Assembly (NCBI GenBank): GCA_028292485.1
Contig: JAQGMG010000050.1
Location: 1 to 57,169, forward strand
Direction of reading: 5' to 3'
DNA length: 57,169 nucleotides
Origin: Rhodocyclales bacterium
GTDB lineage: Bacteria > Pseudomonadota > Gammaproteobacteria > Burkholderiales > Rhodocyclaceae
Shown here: positions 41,677-51,392 of the stretch, piece after piece
Numbering within the stretch: the stretch's first letter is position 1
How the letters are laid out: the number at the start of each line of letters is the position of its first letter
Translations under genes and position numbers: made by a program
Notes under the pieces: generated by a model
Seen by the model: only the letters and a program-made list of their open reading frames with translations
Told to the model about the DNA's origin: nothing
Databases searched by the model: none

Positions 41677-43212
41677 GTGCGCCCAAATATCCTGTTTGTT
41701 GCTGCCGAAGCGGCTCCTCTGGCCAAAACCGGCGGACTAGGTGACGTCGTCAGCGCGCTGGCCGAAGCACTCCACAACGATGGCATCCACGTCACCGTCT
41801 TGATGCCTGGCTACGCATCTGCTCTGGACAATGCCGTCAAGCTCCGGCCCTGCGGGCGCCTCGCCGGTTTGCCAGGTGGCGATTCGAGTCTGTGGATCGG
41901 TCACATGCCCAACAGCGATGTCGAAGTCATACTTCTGCGCAACGATGCGCTCTACAGGCGCCCCGGTAGCCCCTACCTCGACGCCGACGGCAACGAATTC
42001 GCCGATAACGGCCTGCGCTTTGCCGCGCTCAGCCACGCCGCAGCGCTGATCGCCAGCGGCGCGACCGAAATCGAAGTGCCGCACGTCGTCCATGCACACG
42101 ATTGGCACGCCGGCCTGGTGCCCATGCTGATGCGCGAATACGGTGCCGAGGCAAAGTCCATCTTCACCATCCACAACCTGGCCTTCCAGGGTAACTATCC
42201 GCTCGCCAGCGCCGCCGAATTCGGCATACCCGAACACGTGCAGCAGGATGCAAGTATCGAATACTGGGGTCAGCTGAGCTTCATGAAGGCAGCGCTCAAC
42301 TATGCCGATCGCATCACCACGGTCAGCAACACCTACGCCCGCGAAATTCTCACGCCGAAATTCGGCTCCGGTTTCGACGGCTTGTTGCGCGAGCGCGAGC
42401 GTGATCTGGTTGCCGTGCCGAATGGCATCGATACCATCACCTGGGATCCGGTCATCGACACGATGATCGCCCGCAACTATGACCACGAGGATCTGCGCGG
42501 CAAGCAGGCTTGCAAGCGCGATCTGCAGAAGACTTTCGGTCTGCCATTCGATCAGTTCGCGCCCGTCATGGCCATGGGTAGCCGTCTGACTACGCAGAAG
42601 ATGGCCGATGTGGCGATTGAAGCCATCCCTGCCCTGCTCGCCTCCCATCCACGCCTGCAGATCGCCATTCTCGGCTGCGGCGACCGTGATATCGAAAACG
42701 GCCTGCGTGCCCTGACCGCCAGCCACCCGGATCGTATCGGCTTGCACATCGGTTATGACGAGGCTCGCGCGCACTGCCTGCATGCCGGCGCCGACATGCT
42801 GTTGCATGGCAGCCGCTTCGAGCCTTTCGGCCTGACGCCGATCTATTCGATGCGTTACGGCACGGTGCCTATCGCATCGCGTGTGGGCGGCCTGGCCGAT
42901 ACCGTGGTCGATGCGGGCAGCATCGGGCAAACCGTGACCAATGCCACCGGCTTCCTGTTCGACGGCGAGACCGCGCAGGACATGATCACAGGCGTCGACC
43001 GCGCACTGGCGATGTTTGCCCAGCCGCAACTGTGGCGCACGTTGCAACGTGAAGACATGACGGCGGAAGTCGGCTGGGAGAAGTCTTCGCAGCTCTATAT
43101 CAATCTCTATCGCACCCTGATCGCGGAACCGGCCCAAGCCATGTTTCAACCGGTAAGCCGCGAGCGGATTTCACGCCCTGCCGTGGAACAGGTGTCAATG
43201 AAACGCGCCTGA
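41677..43212 (+). CDS. glgA: Glycogen synthase
   Basis: 511 residues from GTG 41677 (AAAGGA ten bases upstream). GT5 family: KTGGL motif at Lys17 that binds ADP-glucose (PLAKTGGLGDVVSALAEAL), VVHAHDWHAG acceptor motif, and C-terminal GSRFEPFGLTPIYSMRYGTV with the Glu of the EPFG motif. It elongates alpha-1,4-glucan from ADP-glucose in the cytoplasm. First gene of the cluster, 46 bases before glgE. No glgC is visible in the window, so ADP-glucose must come from elsewhere. Confidence 0.93.
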   Translation: MRPNILFVAAEAAPLAKTGGLGDVVSALAEALHNDGIHVTVLMPGYASALDNAVKLRPCGRLAGLPGGDSSLWIGHMPNSDVEVILLRNDALYRRPGSPYLDADGNEFADNGLRFAALSHAAALIASGATEIEVPHVVHAHDWHAGLVPMLMREYGAEAKSIFTIHNLAFQGNYPLASAAEFGIPEHVQQDASIEYWGQLSFMKAALNYADRITTVSNTYAREILTPKFGSGFDGLLRERERDLVAVPNGIDTITWDPVIDTMIARNYDHEDLRGKQACKRDLQKTFGLPFDQFAPVMAMGSRLTTQKMADVAIEAIPALLASHPRLQIAILGCGDRDIENGLRALTASHPDRIGLHIGYDEARAHCLHAGADMLLHGSRFEPFGLTPIYSMRYGTVPIASRVGGLADTVVDAGSIGQTVTNATGFLFDGETAQDMITGVDRALAMFAQPQLWRTLQREDMTAEVGWEKSSQLYINLYRTLIAEPAQAMFQPVSRERISRPAVEQVSMKRA

Positions 43213-43258
43213 GCGGGCAGTACCGCCGCTGCCTGACAGGCCGCTCAAGAGGTAACCG

Positions 43259-45508
43259 ATGCTGAAAAACCTGGAACCTCGCAACAAGATCATCACGCCC
43301 GGCTCCGGCCTCGACTTTGTCGCGGCCAACCCATCGCTTGCAGAGGGGCACGATGTGTCCACGCCGGCCATGGGCAAGGCAGAGCGTTACGACCGGTCGT
43401 CATCGGGCCGCGAGTCGCTGATTCTGTCGCGCCCGCAGACGGCACGCACCCTCAAGGCCGCGCTCGCGGCGCCACGCCTGGCCATTGAGAAGGTCAGTCC
43501 GGTCATCGATGATGGCTGCTTCGCCGTCAAACGCACCGTTGGCGATACCGTGAGAGTCGAAGCCGACGTATTCATGGATGGTCACGATCACATTGCCGTC
43601 GCACTGCTGTGGCGTGCGGCCGACACCGCGACCTGGAATGAAGTGCGCATGCATGCACTCGGCAATGATCGCTGGGCTGCCGGCTTTCCGCTGGATCGCA
43701 TCGGGCGTTACCTCTTCACCATCGAAGCCTGGCGCGATACCTGGTCGACCCTCAGCGATGAGCTCGGCAAGAAATTCTCAGCCCGCCAGGATGTTTCGCT
43801 CGACGTCGCCGAGGCACGCGTCTTTATCGAACGTGTCGTCGAACAGACCTCACAGCAGAGCACGGATTGTCCACCCGAGCTCGACACCTTGCTGCAGGAA
43901 CTGACTGCCGCAATGGAAGAGGACGCCCGCAATTCGGACTACACACGCAGTGTGGCGCTGCTGCTCGCCGAGCAAACCGCGAATACGCTGGCAGCGTGTG
44001 ACCGGCGTGCGTTCCTGCTGCGGCTCGATACGAAATTCCCGGTGGATGCGGATCGTTCCATCGCCAGCTTCGCCAGCTGGTACGAGCTGTTTCCGCGCTC
44101 GCAGGGCGCGCTGTCGGAAGACCATCACGGCAGTTTTGACGATGTCATATCGCGCCTGCCAGCCATCCGCGACATGGGCTTCGACGTGCTGTACTTCCCG
44201 CCTATCCACCCCATCGGCAAAAGCAACCGCAAAGGCCGTAACAACAGCCTGATTGCCGATGCAAGCGATCCGGGCAGCCCCTATGCAATCGGCTCGGCCG
44301 AGGGCGGCCACGATGCGATTCATCCGCGGCTGGGAAATTTCGATGACTTCGCCCGCCTGATTGCAGCGGCAGCAGAACACGGTCTGGAACTGGCGCTGGA
44401 CTTCGCCATCCAGTGCTCGCCAGACCATCCATGGCTGCGCGATCACCCGGAATGGTTCCAGTGGCGTGCCGATGGCAGCTTGCGCCACGCCGAGAATCCG
44501 CCGAAGAAGTACGAGGACATCGTCAATGTCAATTTCTATGCGGAAGACGGCACCAATGGCCCCGTGGCGCCGGCCTTGTGGCTGGCCCTGCGCGACATCG
44601 TGCTGTTCTGGGTCGATCATGGCATACGCATATTCCGTGTCGACAATCCGCACACCAAGCCGCTGTCGTTCTGGCAGTGGCTGATCGCCGAAGTGCGCGG
44701 CCGGCATCCTGACGTCATCTTCCTGTCGGAGGCGTTCACGCGGCCCAAGGTGATGGCCCGTCTGGCCAAGATCGGCTACACGCAGTCCTACACGTATTTC
44801 ACCTGGCGCGAGACCAAGGCCGAGCTGACGCAGTACCTGGAGGAGCTCAACGCTCCACCGCTGCGCGATTCCTTCCGCCCGCATTTCTTCGTCAACACCC
44901 CGGACATCAACCCACGCTTCCTGCAACGCACGGGTCGTGCGGGCTTCGTCATCCGCGCTGCGCTGGCCGGCTTCATGTCGGGTCTGTGGGGCATGTACAG
45001 CGGCTTCGAGTTATGCGAGGCCGCCGCCGTGCAGGACGGTGAGCACGCCAAGGAAGAGTATCTCGACTCGGAGAAATACCAGATCAAGGTGCGCAGCTGG
45101 CAGCAGCCGGGCAACATCGTTGGCGAGATCGCATTGATCAATCGCATCCGTCGCGGCGCACCCGCCTTGCACAGTCACCTCGGCCTGAAGTTTCACCGCG
45201 CCGACAACGACCAGATCCTGTTCTTCTCGAAAACGCTGTCAGCCGCGCACGATGAAAGCGAGCTCGAAGACATCGTGCTGGTCGCCATCAACCTCGACCC
45301 GTTCAATGTGCAGGAGAGCTATGCCGAGGTGCCGCTCCACGCATGGGGCCTGCCGGACGACAGCGAGTTCGCCATCGAAGACCTGGTAAGCGGCAACCGC
45401 TGGGTGGCGCATGGCAAGCAGCAGACGCTGCGGCTCGATCCCGCCGTGCTGCCTTTCCTCGTATGGCGCATCAGCGCCGATAACATCAGGACCACCACAA
45501 ATGGCTGA
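43259..45508 (+). CDS. glgE: Alpha-1,4-glucan:maltose-1-phosphate maltosyltransferase
   Basis: 749 residues, GH13 subfamily 3. AGAGG precedes the ATG. An N-terminal beta domain (about 70-190) precedes the catalytic barrel: nucleophile Asp462 in IRIFRVDNPHTKP, acid/base Glu491 in IFLSEAFTRP, third acid Asp549 in VNTPDINPRF. It adds maltosyl units from maltose-1-phosphate to alpha-glucan. The partner making maltose-1-phosphate is the TreS-maltokinase fusion encoded next, overlapping by eight bases. The first 70 residues (LEPRNKIITPGSGLDFVAAN) are an extra low-complexity leader. Confidence 0.95.
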   Translation: MLKNLEPRNKIITPGSGLDFVAANPSLAEGHDVSTPAMGKAERYDRSSSGRESLILSRPQTARTLKAALAAPRLAIEKVSPVIDDGCFAVKRTVGDTVRVEADVFMDGHDHIAVALLWRAADTATWNEVRMHALGNDRWAAGFPLDRIGRYLFTIEAWRDTWSTLSDELGKKFSARQDVSLDVAEARVFIERVVEQTSQQSTDCPPELDTLLQELTAAMEEDARNSDYTRSVALLLAEQTANTLAACDRRAFLLRLDTKFPVDADRSIASFASWYELFPRSQGALSEDHHGSFDDVISRLPAIRDMGFDVLYFPPIHPIGKSNRKGRNNSLIADASDPGSPYAIGSAEGGHDAIHPRLGNFDDFARLIAAAAEHGLELALDFAIQCSPDHPWLRDHPEWFQWRADGSLRHAENPPKKYEDIVNVNFYAEDGTNGPVAPALWLALRDIVLFWVDHGIRIFRVDNPHTKPLSFWQWLIAEVRGRHPDVIFLSEAFTRPKVMARLAKIGYTQSYTYFTWRETKAELTQYLEELNAPPLRDSFRPHFFVNTPDINPRFLQRTGRAGFVIRAALAGFMSGLWGMYSGFELCEAAAVQDGEHAKEEYLDSEKYQIKVRSWQQPGNIVGEIALINRIRRGAPALHSHLGLKFHRADNDQILFFSKTLSAAHDESELEDIVLVAINLDPFNVQESYAEVPLHAWGLPDDSEFAIEDLVSGNRWVAHGKQQTLRLDPAVLPFLVWRISADNIRTTTNG

Positions 45509-48500
45509 GCGAGACTCTCCTGTTGCTGATGCACCTCCCCGTTCGCGCAAGCAGGCCTTCGTCAATGGCCTCGCTGAAGAGAGCCGCGACGACCCGCTGT
45601 GGTACAAGGATGCGGTCATCTACCAGGTCCACATCAAGTCTTTCTTCGACTCCAATAACGACGGAATCGGTGACTTTCCGGGCCTGACGCAGAAGCTCGA
45701 CTACATTGCCGACCTGGGCGTCAACACGATCTGGCTGTTGCCCTTCTACCCCTCGCCGCGGCGTGACGACGGCTATGACATTGCCGAATATCGCGGTGTG
45801 CATCCGGACTACGGCGACATGGGGGATGCGCGCAAGTTCATCGCCGCGGCGCATGCACGTGGCATGCGCGTGATTACCGAGCTGGTCATCAACCACACTT
45901 CCGATCAACACCCGTGGTTCCAGCGTGCGCGCCATGCCAAGCCCGGCTCGGCGGCGCGCAACTACTACGTGTGGTCGAATACCAATCAGGCCTATGAAGG
46001 CACGCGCGTCATCTTCTGCGACACCGAGAAATCCAACTGGACCTGGGATCCGGTCGCCAATGCGTATTTCTGGCATCGCTTCTATTCGCATCAACCCGAC
46101 CTGAATTTCGACAACCCGCTGGTGCTGCGCGCCGTGCTGGGCGTGATGCGTTTCTGGCTCGATCTGGGCGTCGACGGCCTGCGCCTTGATGCCGTGCCAT
46201 ACCTCGTCGAACGCGAAGGCACATCGAACGAAAACCTGCCCGAGACACACTCGATTCTCAAACGCATTCGCTCGCACCTCGATACGTCCTACAGCGGTCG
46301 TCTGTTGCTGGCCGAGGCCAATCAGTGGCCCGAGGACGCGCAGGAGTATTTCGGCCAGGGCGACGAATGCCATATGTCATTCCACTTCCCGCTGATGCCG
46401 CGCATGTACATGGCCATCGCCAAGGAAGACCGCTTTCCCATCGTCGACATCATGCGTCAGACGCCGGACATTCCCGCAAACTGCCAGTGGGCGATCTTCC
46501 TGCGCAACCACGACGAGCTGACGCTGGAGATGGTCACCAGTGCCGAGCGCGATTACCTGTGGGAAACCTATGCCGCCGACCGGCGCGCGCGTATCAATCT
46601 CGGCATTCGTCGCCGCCTGGCGCCGCTGCTCGAACGCGACCGCCGCCGCATCGAACTCATGAACGGCCTGCTGTTCTCCATGCCGGGCACACCTGTCCTG
46701 TATTACGGTGACGAGATCGGCATGGGTGACAACATCCATCTGGGCGACCGTGACGGTGTGCGCACACCGATGCAATGGTCGCCGGATCGCAATGGCGGTT
46801 TCTCGCGCGCCGATCCTGAAAAACTCGTCCTGCCTGCGCTGAACGGGCCGCTCTATGGCTACGAATCGGTCAACGTTGAAGCACAGCGGCGCGATCCGCA
46901 TTCGCTGCTCAACTGGACGCGGCGCATGCTTACACTGCGCAGCCAGTACAAGGCATTTGGCCGCGGCCGCATGCGCTTCCTGTTTCCGGGCAATCGCAAG
47001 ATCCTCGCTTATGTGCGCGAGCACGAGGCATCCGGCAACACAGAGACGGTTCTATGTGTCGCCAACCTGTCGCGCTCACCGCAGGCCGTAGAGCTCGATC
47101 TGTCGGAATTCGCCGGTCGTGTACCTGTCGAGATGCTCGGGGGTACTTCCTTCCCCGGCATCGGTCAGGCGAAATACCTGCTGACATTCCCGCCATACGG
47201 CTTCTACTGGTTCCTGCTCAGCGCGACGGCACAGCCGCCCGCCTGGCATACCACCGCGCCGGAGCAGATGCAGGAGTACGTGACGCTGGTCGTGCATAGC
47301 AGGCTACGCAACGAGCTCACCGAGTCGTCGCGCGATGTGCTGCAGCGTGAGGTATTGCCAGGCTACCTGGCGAAGCGTCGCTGGTTTGCCGGCAAAGGCG
47401 CACCGATACGCCATTCGCATATCAGCTACATCACGCCGCTGCCGTCGCCTGATCTGTTCCTCACCGAAGTCGAGGTAGAGAGTGACGTCAAAGGCGCCAG
47501 GGACGGCGAAACACGCACGGATCGCTACGTACTGCCCATCGGCGTGTTGTGGGATCAGGAGACGCTGCCTGCCTTGCCACAGCAACTGGCTTTCGCGCGC
47601 TTGCGGCGCGCCAATCGCGTCGGTTTCCTGACCGACGCTTTCTCGCTGGCACCTTTCGTACACGCCATGCTGCAAGCCCTGCGCGCACGCAGCGTGCTGC
47701 CGGCTGGCACCAGCGGGGAAATCCATTTCCTTGCCGAAGATGCGGGCGATGTGCTGGACGTACCCGCCGATGTCGACATCACCTGGCTGAGCGCCGAGCA
47801 ATCGAACAGCTCGCTGGTCATCGGTGGCACCAGCGTGCTCAAGATCATCCGCCGCGTCGTCCCGGGGGTTCATCCCGAAACGGAGATGACGCGTCACCTC
47901 AGTCATCTCGGCTTTGCCAATATTGCCGGCCTGCTTGGCGAAGTGGTGCGCGTCGCACCCGACGGCACACTCAACACCATCGCGGTCCTGCAGCGCTACA
48001 TTGGCAACCAGGGCGATGGCTGGACCTGGACGCTGGACTATCTGCGCCGCACCAGCGACGAAGCGTCTTCGGCTTCCGCAGCGCCCGACGAAGCAGCAAC
48101 GGCAGCGGAAGACGATTACGAAGACGAACTGCGCGCCTACGCCAGCTTTGCAGCAGTCATCGGGCGTCGTCTGGCCGAGCTGCACGTAAGCCTGTCGCTG
48201 CCCTCGACCAATCCGGCGTTCTCTCCCGTAACAGCCACGGCCGAAGACACGGCGGACTGGGGCGCCAGCGCGCAAGTGCAACTCAATCTGGCGCTCGACA
48301 TCCTGCAGCAGACGCAGGGCAGCATGGCAGAGGTTCCCGTCGATGCCGAAACACAGGCACTGGCACGCGGCATTCTCGATCAACGCGAAACACTGCTGGC
48401 CGCCATTCGCCATAACGCCGCCAGAGGCGTCGGTGCCCTGCTCACACGTGTGCACGGTGACTTTCACCTCGGCCAGGTCCTGGTAGTCAAAGGCGACGCC

Positions 48501-48935
48501 TACATCGTGGACTTCGAAGGCGAGCCCACCAAGACCATGGAGAAGCGGCGCGAAAAGAGCAGCCCGCTGCGCGATGTTGCAGGGCTATTGCGCTCCATCG
48601 ACTATGCAGTGGGCGCGGCCAGCGATCCACAACGCGAAGGTGGCGTACAACCGCTCGCCGCCACACAGGCGCAACGCACCGCGCTGATGCGGCGCTTCCG
48701 TGACAACGCCGAAACAGCTTTCCTTGGCGCCTACCGGGACGTGGCCCGCAATACCTTGCACCCGTGGGCCAATGCCGAAGCGGAAGAGGCGCTGCTCAAC
48801 CTCTTCCTGCTCGAGAAAGCGGCCTACGAAATCTGTTACGAGGCGGCCAACCGGCCGGTCTGGATCAATCTGCCCATCCGTGGCTTGTCAGCCCTGACAG
48901 AGCGATTGACTACGCTGACAGGCAACGCCTCCTGA
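45501..48935 (+). CDS. treS: Trehalose synthase / maltokinase fusion
   Basis: 1144 residues from ATG 45501, overlapping the glgE stop by eight bases; the longer frame from 45411 lies inside glgE. Residues about 30-560: TreS (GH13) with nucleophile Asp230 in GLRLDAVPYL, acid/base Glu272 in LLLAEANQWP and Asp338 in FLRNHDELT; it interconverts maltose and trehalose. Residues about 600-1140: maltokinase (Pep2/Mak) with ATP-site Asp987 in VHGDFHLGQ and metal Asp1004 in VDFEGEP. The fusion channels trehalose via maltose to maltose-1-phosphate, the substrate of GlgE. Such fusions are known in many proteobacteria. Confidence 0.95.
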   Translation: MAERDSPVADAPPRSRKQAFVNGLAEESRDDPLWYKDAVIYQVHIKSFFDSNNDGIGDFPGLTQKLDYIADLGVNTIWLLPFYPSPRRDDGYDIAEYRGVHPDYGDMGDARKFIAAAHARGMRVITELVINHTSDQHPWFQRARHAKPGSAARNYYVWSNTNQAYEGTRVIFCDTEKSNWTWDPVANAYFWHRFYSHQPDLNFDNPLVLRAVLGVMRFWLDLGVDGLRLDAVPYLVEREGTSNENLPETHSILKRIRSHLDTSYSGRLLLAEANQWPEDAQEYFGQGDECHMSFHFPLMPRMYMAIAKEDRFPIVDIMRQTPDIPANCQWAIFLRNHDELTLEMVTSAERDYLWETYAADRRARINLGIRRRLAPLLERDRRRIELMNGLLFSMPGTPVLYYGDEIGMGDNIHLGDRDGVRTPMQWSPDRNGGFSRADPEKLVLPALNGPLYGYESVNVEAQRRDPHSLLNWTRRMLTLRSQYKAFGRGRMRFLFPGNRKILAYVREHEASGNTETVLCVANLSRSPQAVELDLSEFAGRVPVEMLGGTSFPGIGQAKYLLTFPPYGFYWFLLSATAQPPAWHTTAPEQMQEYVTLVVHSRLRNELTESSRDVLQREVLPGYLAKRRWFAGKGAPIRHSHISYITPLPSPDLFLTEVEVESDVKGARDGETRTDRYVLPIGVLWDQETLPALPQQLAFARLRRANRVGFLTDAFSLAPFVHAMLQALRARSVLPAGTSGEIHFLAEDAGDVLDVPADVDITWLSAEQSNSSLVIGGTSVLKIIRRVVPGVHPETEMTRHLSHLGFANIAGLLGEVVRVAPDGTLNTIAVLQRYIGNQGDGWTWTLDYLRRTSDEASSASAAPDEAATAAEDDYEDELRAYASFAAVIGRRLAELHVSLSLPSTNPAFSPVTATAEDTADWGASAQVQLNLALDILQQTQGSMAEVPVDAETQALARGILDQRETLLAAIRHNAARGVGALLTRVHGDFHLGQVLVVKGDAYIVDFEGEPTKTMEKRREKSSPLRDVAGLLRSIDYAVGAASDPQREGGVQPLAATQAQRTALMRRFRDNAETAFLGAYRDVARNTLHPWANAEAEEALLNLFLLEKAAYEICYEAANRPVWINLPIRGLSALTERLTTLTGNAS

Positions 48936-48973
48936 CAACTTAGCTTCGACACAATCATCGCCTGGAGAAACAC

Positions 48974-51226
48974 ATGGGCCACAGCAATTCACCCTATATC
49001 AGCAGCGCGCTGCAGCCACCGACCGAACGCATCACCCTCGATGCAGCCGACCGTGAGGCCGCGCAACAACTGCTCGACGGTCGCCATGGCGACCCATTCA
49101 GCTTTCTCGGTGCACATCAGGCCGACGCAGAAGACGACATCGTGGTGCGGGTATTCGTGCCCAATGCGCGCGGCGTGCATATGCTGGCGCGCGACGGTGT
49201 GCGCAGCATCGGGGAATTCTCTTCCACCGATTTCGACGGCCTGTTTGTCATCCACCTCGCGCAGCTCGAGCCCTACCTGCTGTCCATCGACTGGCACGGC
49301 AATGCGCAGCTCACCGAAGACCCGTACTCGTTCGGCGCCCTGCTCGGCGATCTCGATCTGCATTTGATTGCCGAAGGCAGACACCGCGAACTGGGCCGTT
49401 GCCTTGGCGCCACCCACATGGAAGTCGACAACGTCGCCGGCGTGCGTTTCGCCGTGTGGGCGCCAAATGCCATGCGCGTATCCGTGGTAGGCGACTTCAA
49501 TAGCTGGGACGGACGGCGCCATCCGATGCGGCGCCGCCATGCCGCCGGCGTGTGGGAATTATTCCTGCCGGGCGTGCCGATCGGCACTTGTTACAAGTAT
49601 GAAATCATCGGCCGCGACGGCAATCTTCTGCCGCTCAAGGCCGATCCGATGGCTTTGCAATGCGAGGTCTCACCGAAGACGGCCTCCATCGTCGCCAATA
49701 CGTCGCCACTGCACTGGACCGATCAGGACTGGATGGCACGCCGCCCGGCCCTGCAGACAGCACAGGCCGCCGTTACCATCTACGAAGTCCATGCCGCATC
49801 GTGGATGCGCCTCGACGACGGCCGCTCGCCCAACTGGGCCGAGCTGGCAGACAGGCTCATTCCCTATGCACTCGACATGGGCTTTACGCACCTTGAACTG
49901 CTGCCGATCATGGAACATCCATTCGGGGGTTCGTGGGGCTACCAGCCGCTGGCGCAGTTCGCGCCATCGTCACGCTTCGGCGCACCGGAGAACTTCGGTC
50001 TGTTCGTAGACCGCTGCCACGCTGCCGGGCTCGGCGTGATCCTCGACTGGGTACCGGCGCACTTTCCTGGCGATGCGCATGGCATGGCACGTTTCGACGG
50101 CACGGCACTCTATGAATACGCCGACTCGCGTGAAGGCTGGCATGCCGACTGGAACACGCTGATCTACAACTTTGGCCGTCACGAAGTGCGCGGCTTCCTG
50201 ATCGCCAGTGCACTGTTCTGGCTTGAGCACTTTCACATCGATGGTTTACGCGTGGACGCTGTCGCCTCGATGCTCTATCGCGACTACAGCCGCAAGCACG
50301 ATGAATGGCTGCCGAACATCCACGGCGGGCGCGAAAACCTCGAAGCCATCGCGTTCCTCAAGGAACTCAACGGGATCGTCGGCGAGCGCTGCCCCGGCAC
50401 TGTGATGATCGCCGAAGAGTCCACCGCCTGGCCAGGCGTCACCGAACCGGTACATCGCGACGGCCTCGGTTTCTCATTCAAATGGAATATGGGCTGGATG
50501 CATGACTCGTTGCACTACATGGCACGCGACGCGATTCATCGCCGCTACCATCACAACGAGATGACTTTCGGCCTGATCTACGCCTTCTCCGAGCGCTTCA
50601 TATTGCCCATCTCGCACGACGAAGTCGTGCATGGCAAGGGCACGCTGCTCAGTCGCATGTCGGGCGACCAGTGGCAACGCTTCGAGAATCTGCGCGCTTA
50701 TCTTGCCTTCATGTGGACGCATCCGGGCAAGAAGCTGCTCTTCATGGGTTGCGAAATTGCACAGGTTCATGAGTGGAATCATGACGCGCAGGTCGACTGG
50801 AATGCCCTGCACGACCCGATGCATCGCGGTGTGCAGAATCTGGTGCGCGACCTCAACCGCCTGTATCGCGAAGAAGGCGCGCTGCATTCCGGCGATGCCG
50901 ATCCGGCAGGTTTCGTCTGGCTCATCGGCGACGACTATGACAACAGCGTCTTCGCCTACATGCGCCAGGCCGAAGGTACAGCTCCGATCGTCGTCATCTG
51001 CAACATGACACCAGTGATGCGGCTGGACTATCGCGTCGGCATGCCACATGGCGGAGAGTGGCGTGAGCTGATCAATACGGATGGTGGCTACTACGGCGGC
51101 GCCAACCATGGCAACCTGGGCACCGTAATGACTCAGGACATATGGTCGCATGGCAGACCGGACTCGTTGAGCCTGACGTTACCACCGCTTTCGGTGTTGA
51201 TACTGCGCGGCGAGCAGACAGGTTGA
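48974..51226 (+). CDS. glgB: 1,4-alpha-glucan branching enzyme
   Basis: 750 residues, GGAGAAA before the ATG. N-terminal CBM48-type domains (about 40-240, with [20 protein letters not shown]), then a GH13 barrel: Asp428 in [10 protein letters not shown], Glu481/Glu482 in [10 protein letters not shown], Asp549 in [13 protein letters not shown]. It cuts alpha-1,4 chains and makes alpha-1,6 branches. Full-length with the extra N-terminal domain (as in E. coli, 728 residues). Fourth gene of the cluster, 38 bases after treS. Confidence 0.95.
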   Translation: MGHSNSPYISSALQPPTERITLDAADREAAQQLLDGRHGDPFSFLGAHQADAEDDIVVRVFVPNARGVHMLARDGVRSIGEFSSTDFDGLFVIHLAQLEPYLLSIDWHGNAQLTEDPYSFGALLGDLDLHLIAEGRHRELGRCLGATHMEVDNVAGVRFAVWAPNAMRVSVVGDFNSWDGRRHPMRRRHAAGVWELFLPGVPIGTCYKYEIIGRDGNLLPLKADPMALQCEVSPKTASIVANTSPLHWTDQDWMARRPALQTAQAAVTIYEVHAASWMRLDDGRSPNWAELADRLIPYALDMGFTHLELLPIMEHPFGGSWGYQPLAQFAPSSRFGAPENFGLFVDRCHAAGLGVILDWVPAHFPGDAHGMARFDGTALYEYADSREGWHADWNTLIYNFGRHEVRGFLIASALFWLEHFHIDGLRVDAVASMLYRDYSRKHDEWLPNIHGGRENLEAIAFLKELNGIVGERCPGTVMIAEESTAWPGVTEPVHRDGLGFSFKWNMGWMHDSLHYMARDAIHRRYHHNEMTFGLIYAFSERFILPISHDEVVHGKGTLLSRMSGDQWQRFENLRAYLAFMWTHPGKKLLFMGCEIAQVHEWNHDAQVDWNALHDPMHRGVQNLVRDLNRLYREEGALHSGDADPAGFVWLIGDDYDNSVFAYMRQAEGTAPIVVICNMTPVMRLDYRVGMPHGGEWRELINTDGGYYGGANHGNLGTVMTQDIWSHGRPDSLSLTLPPLSVLILRGEQTG

Positions 51227-51392
51227 AATCGGCCCTGGGGTGGGCTCGGAGCGAAGCGACAATCCGCCATTATCGTCACATGCCGAGCGGTGGGCGCAGT
51301 CGGGTTTGGCTGCACTCCGGATCCATCCTGCAATCAAGTTCAACCCTGTCGAGCAAGACCAGGCAAACCTGCAATCAATCGTTGGATATCTC

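Noticed and set aside
41737-43149. 470-codon open frame on the minus strand inside glgA
   Set aside because: Exact antisense of a clear glgA reading; GC-rich codon bias leaves long open shadows. No domain or ribosome site.
47304-48467. 387-codon minus-strand frame inside treS
   Set aside because: Shadow of the maltokinase half; composition (Gln/Arg/Cys-rich) is typical of antisense of GC-rich genes.
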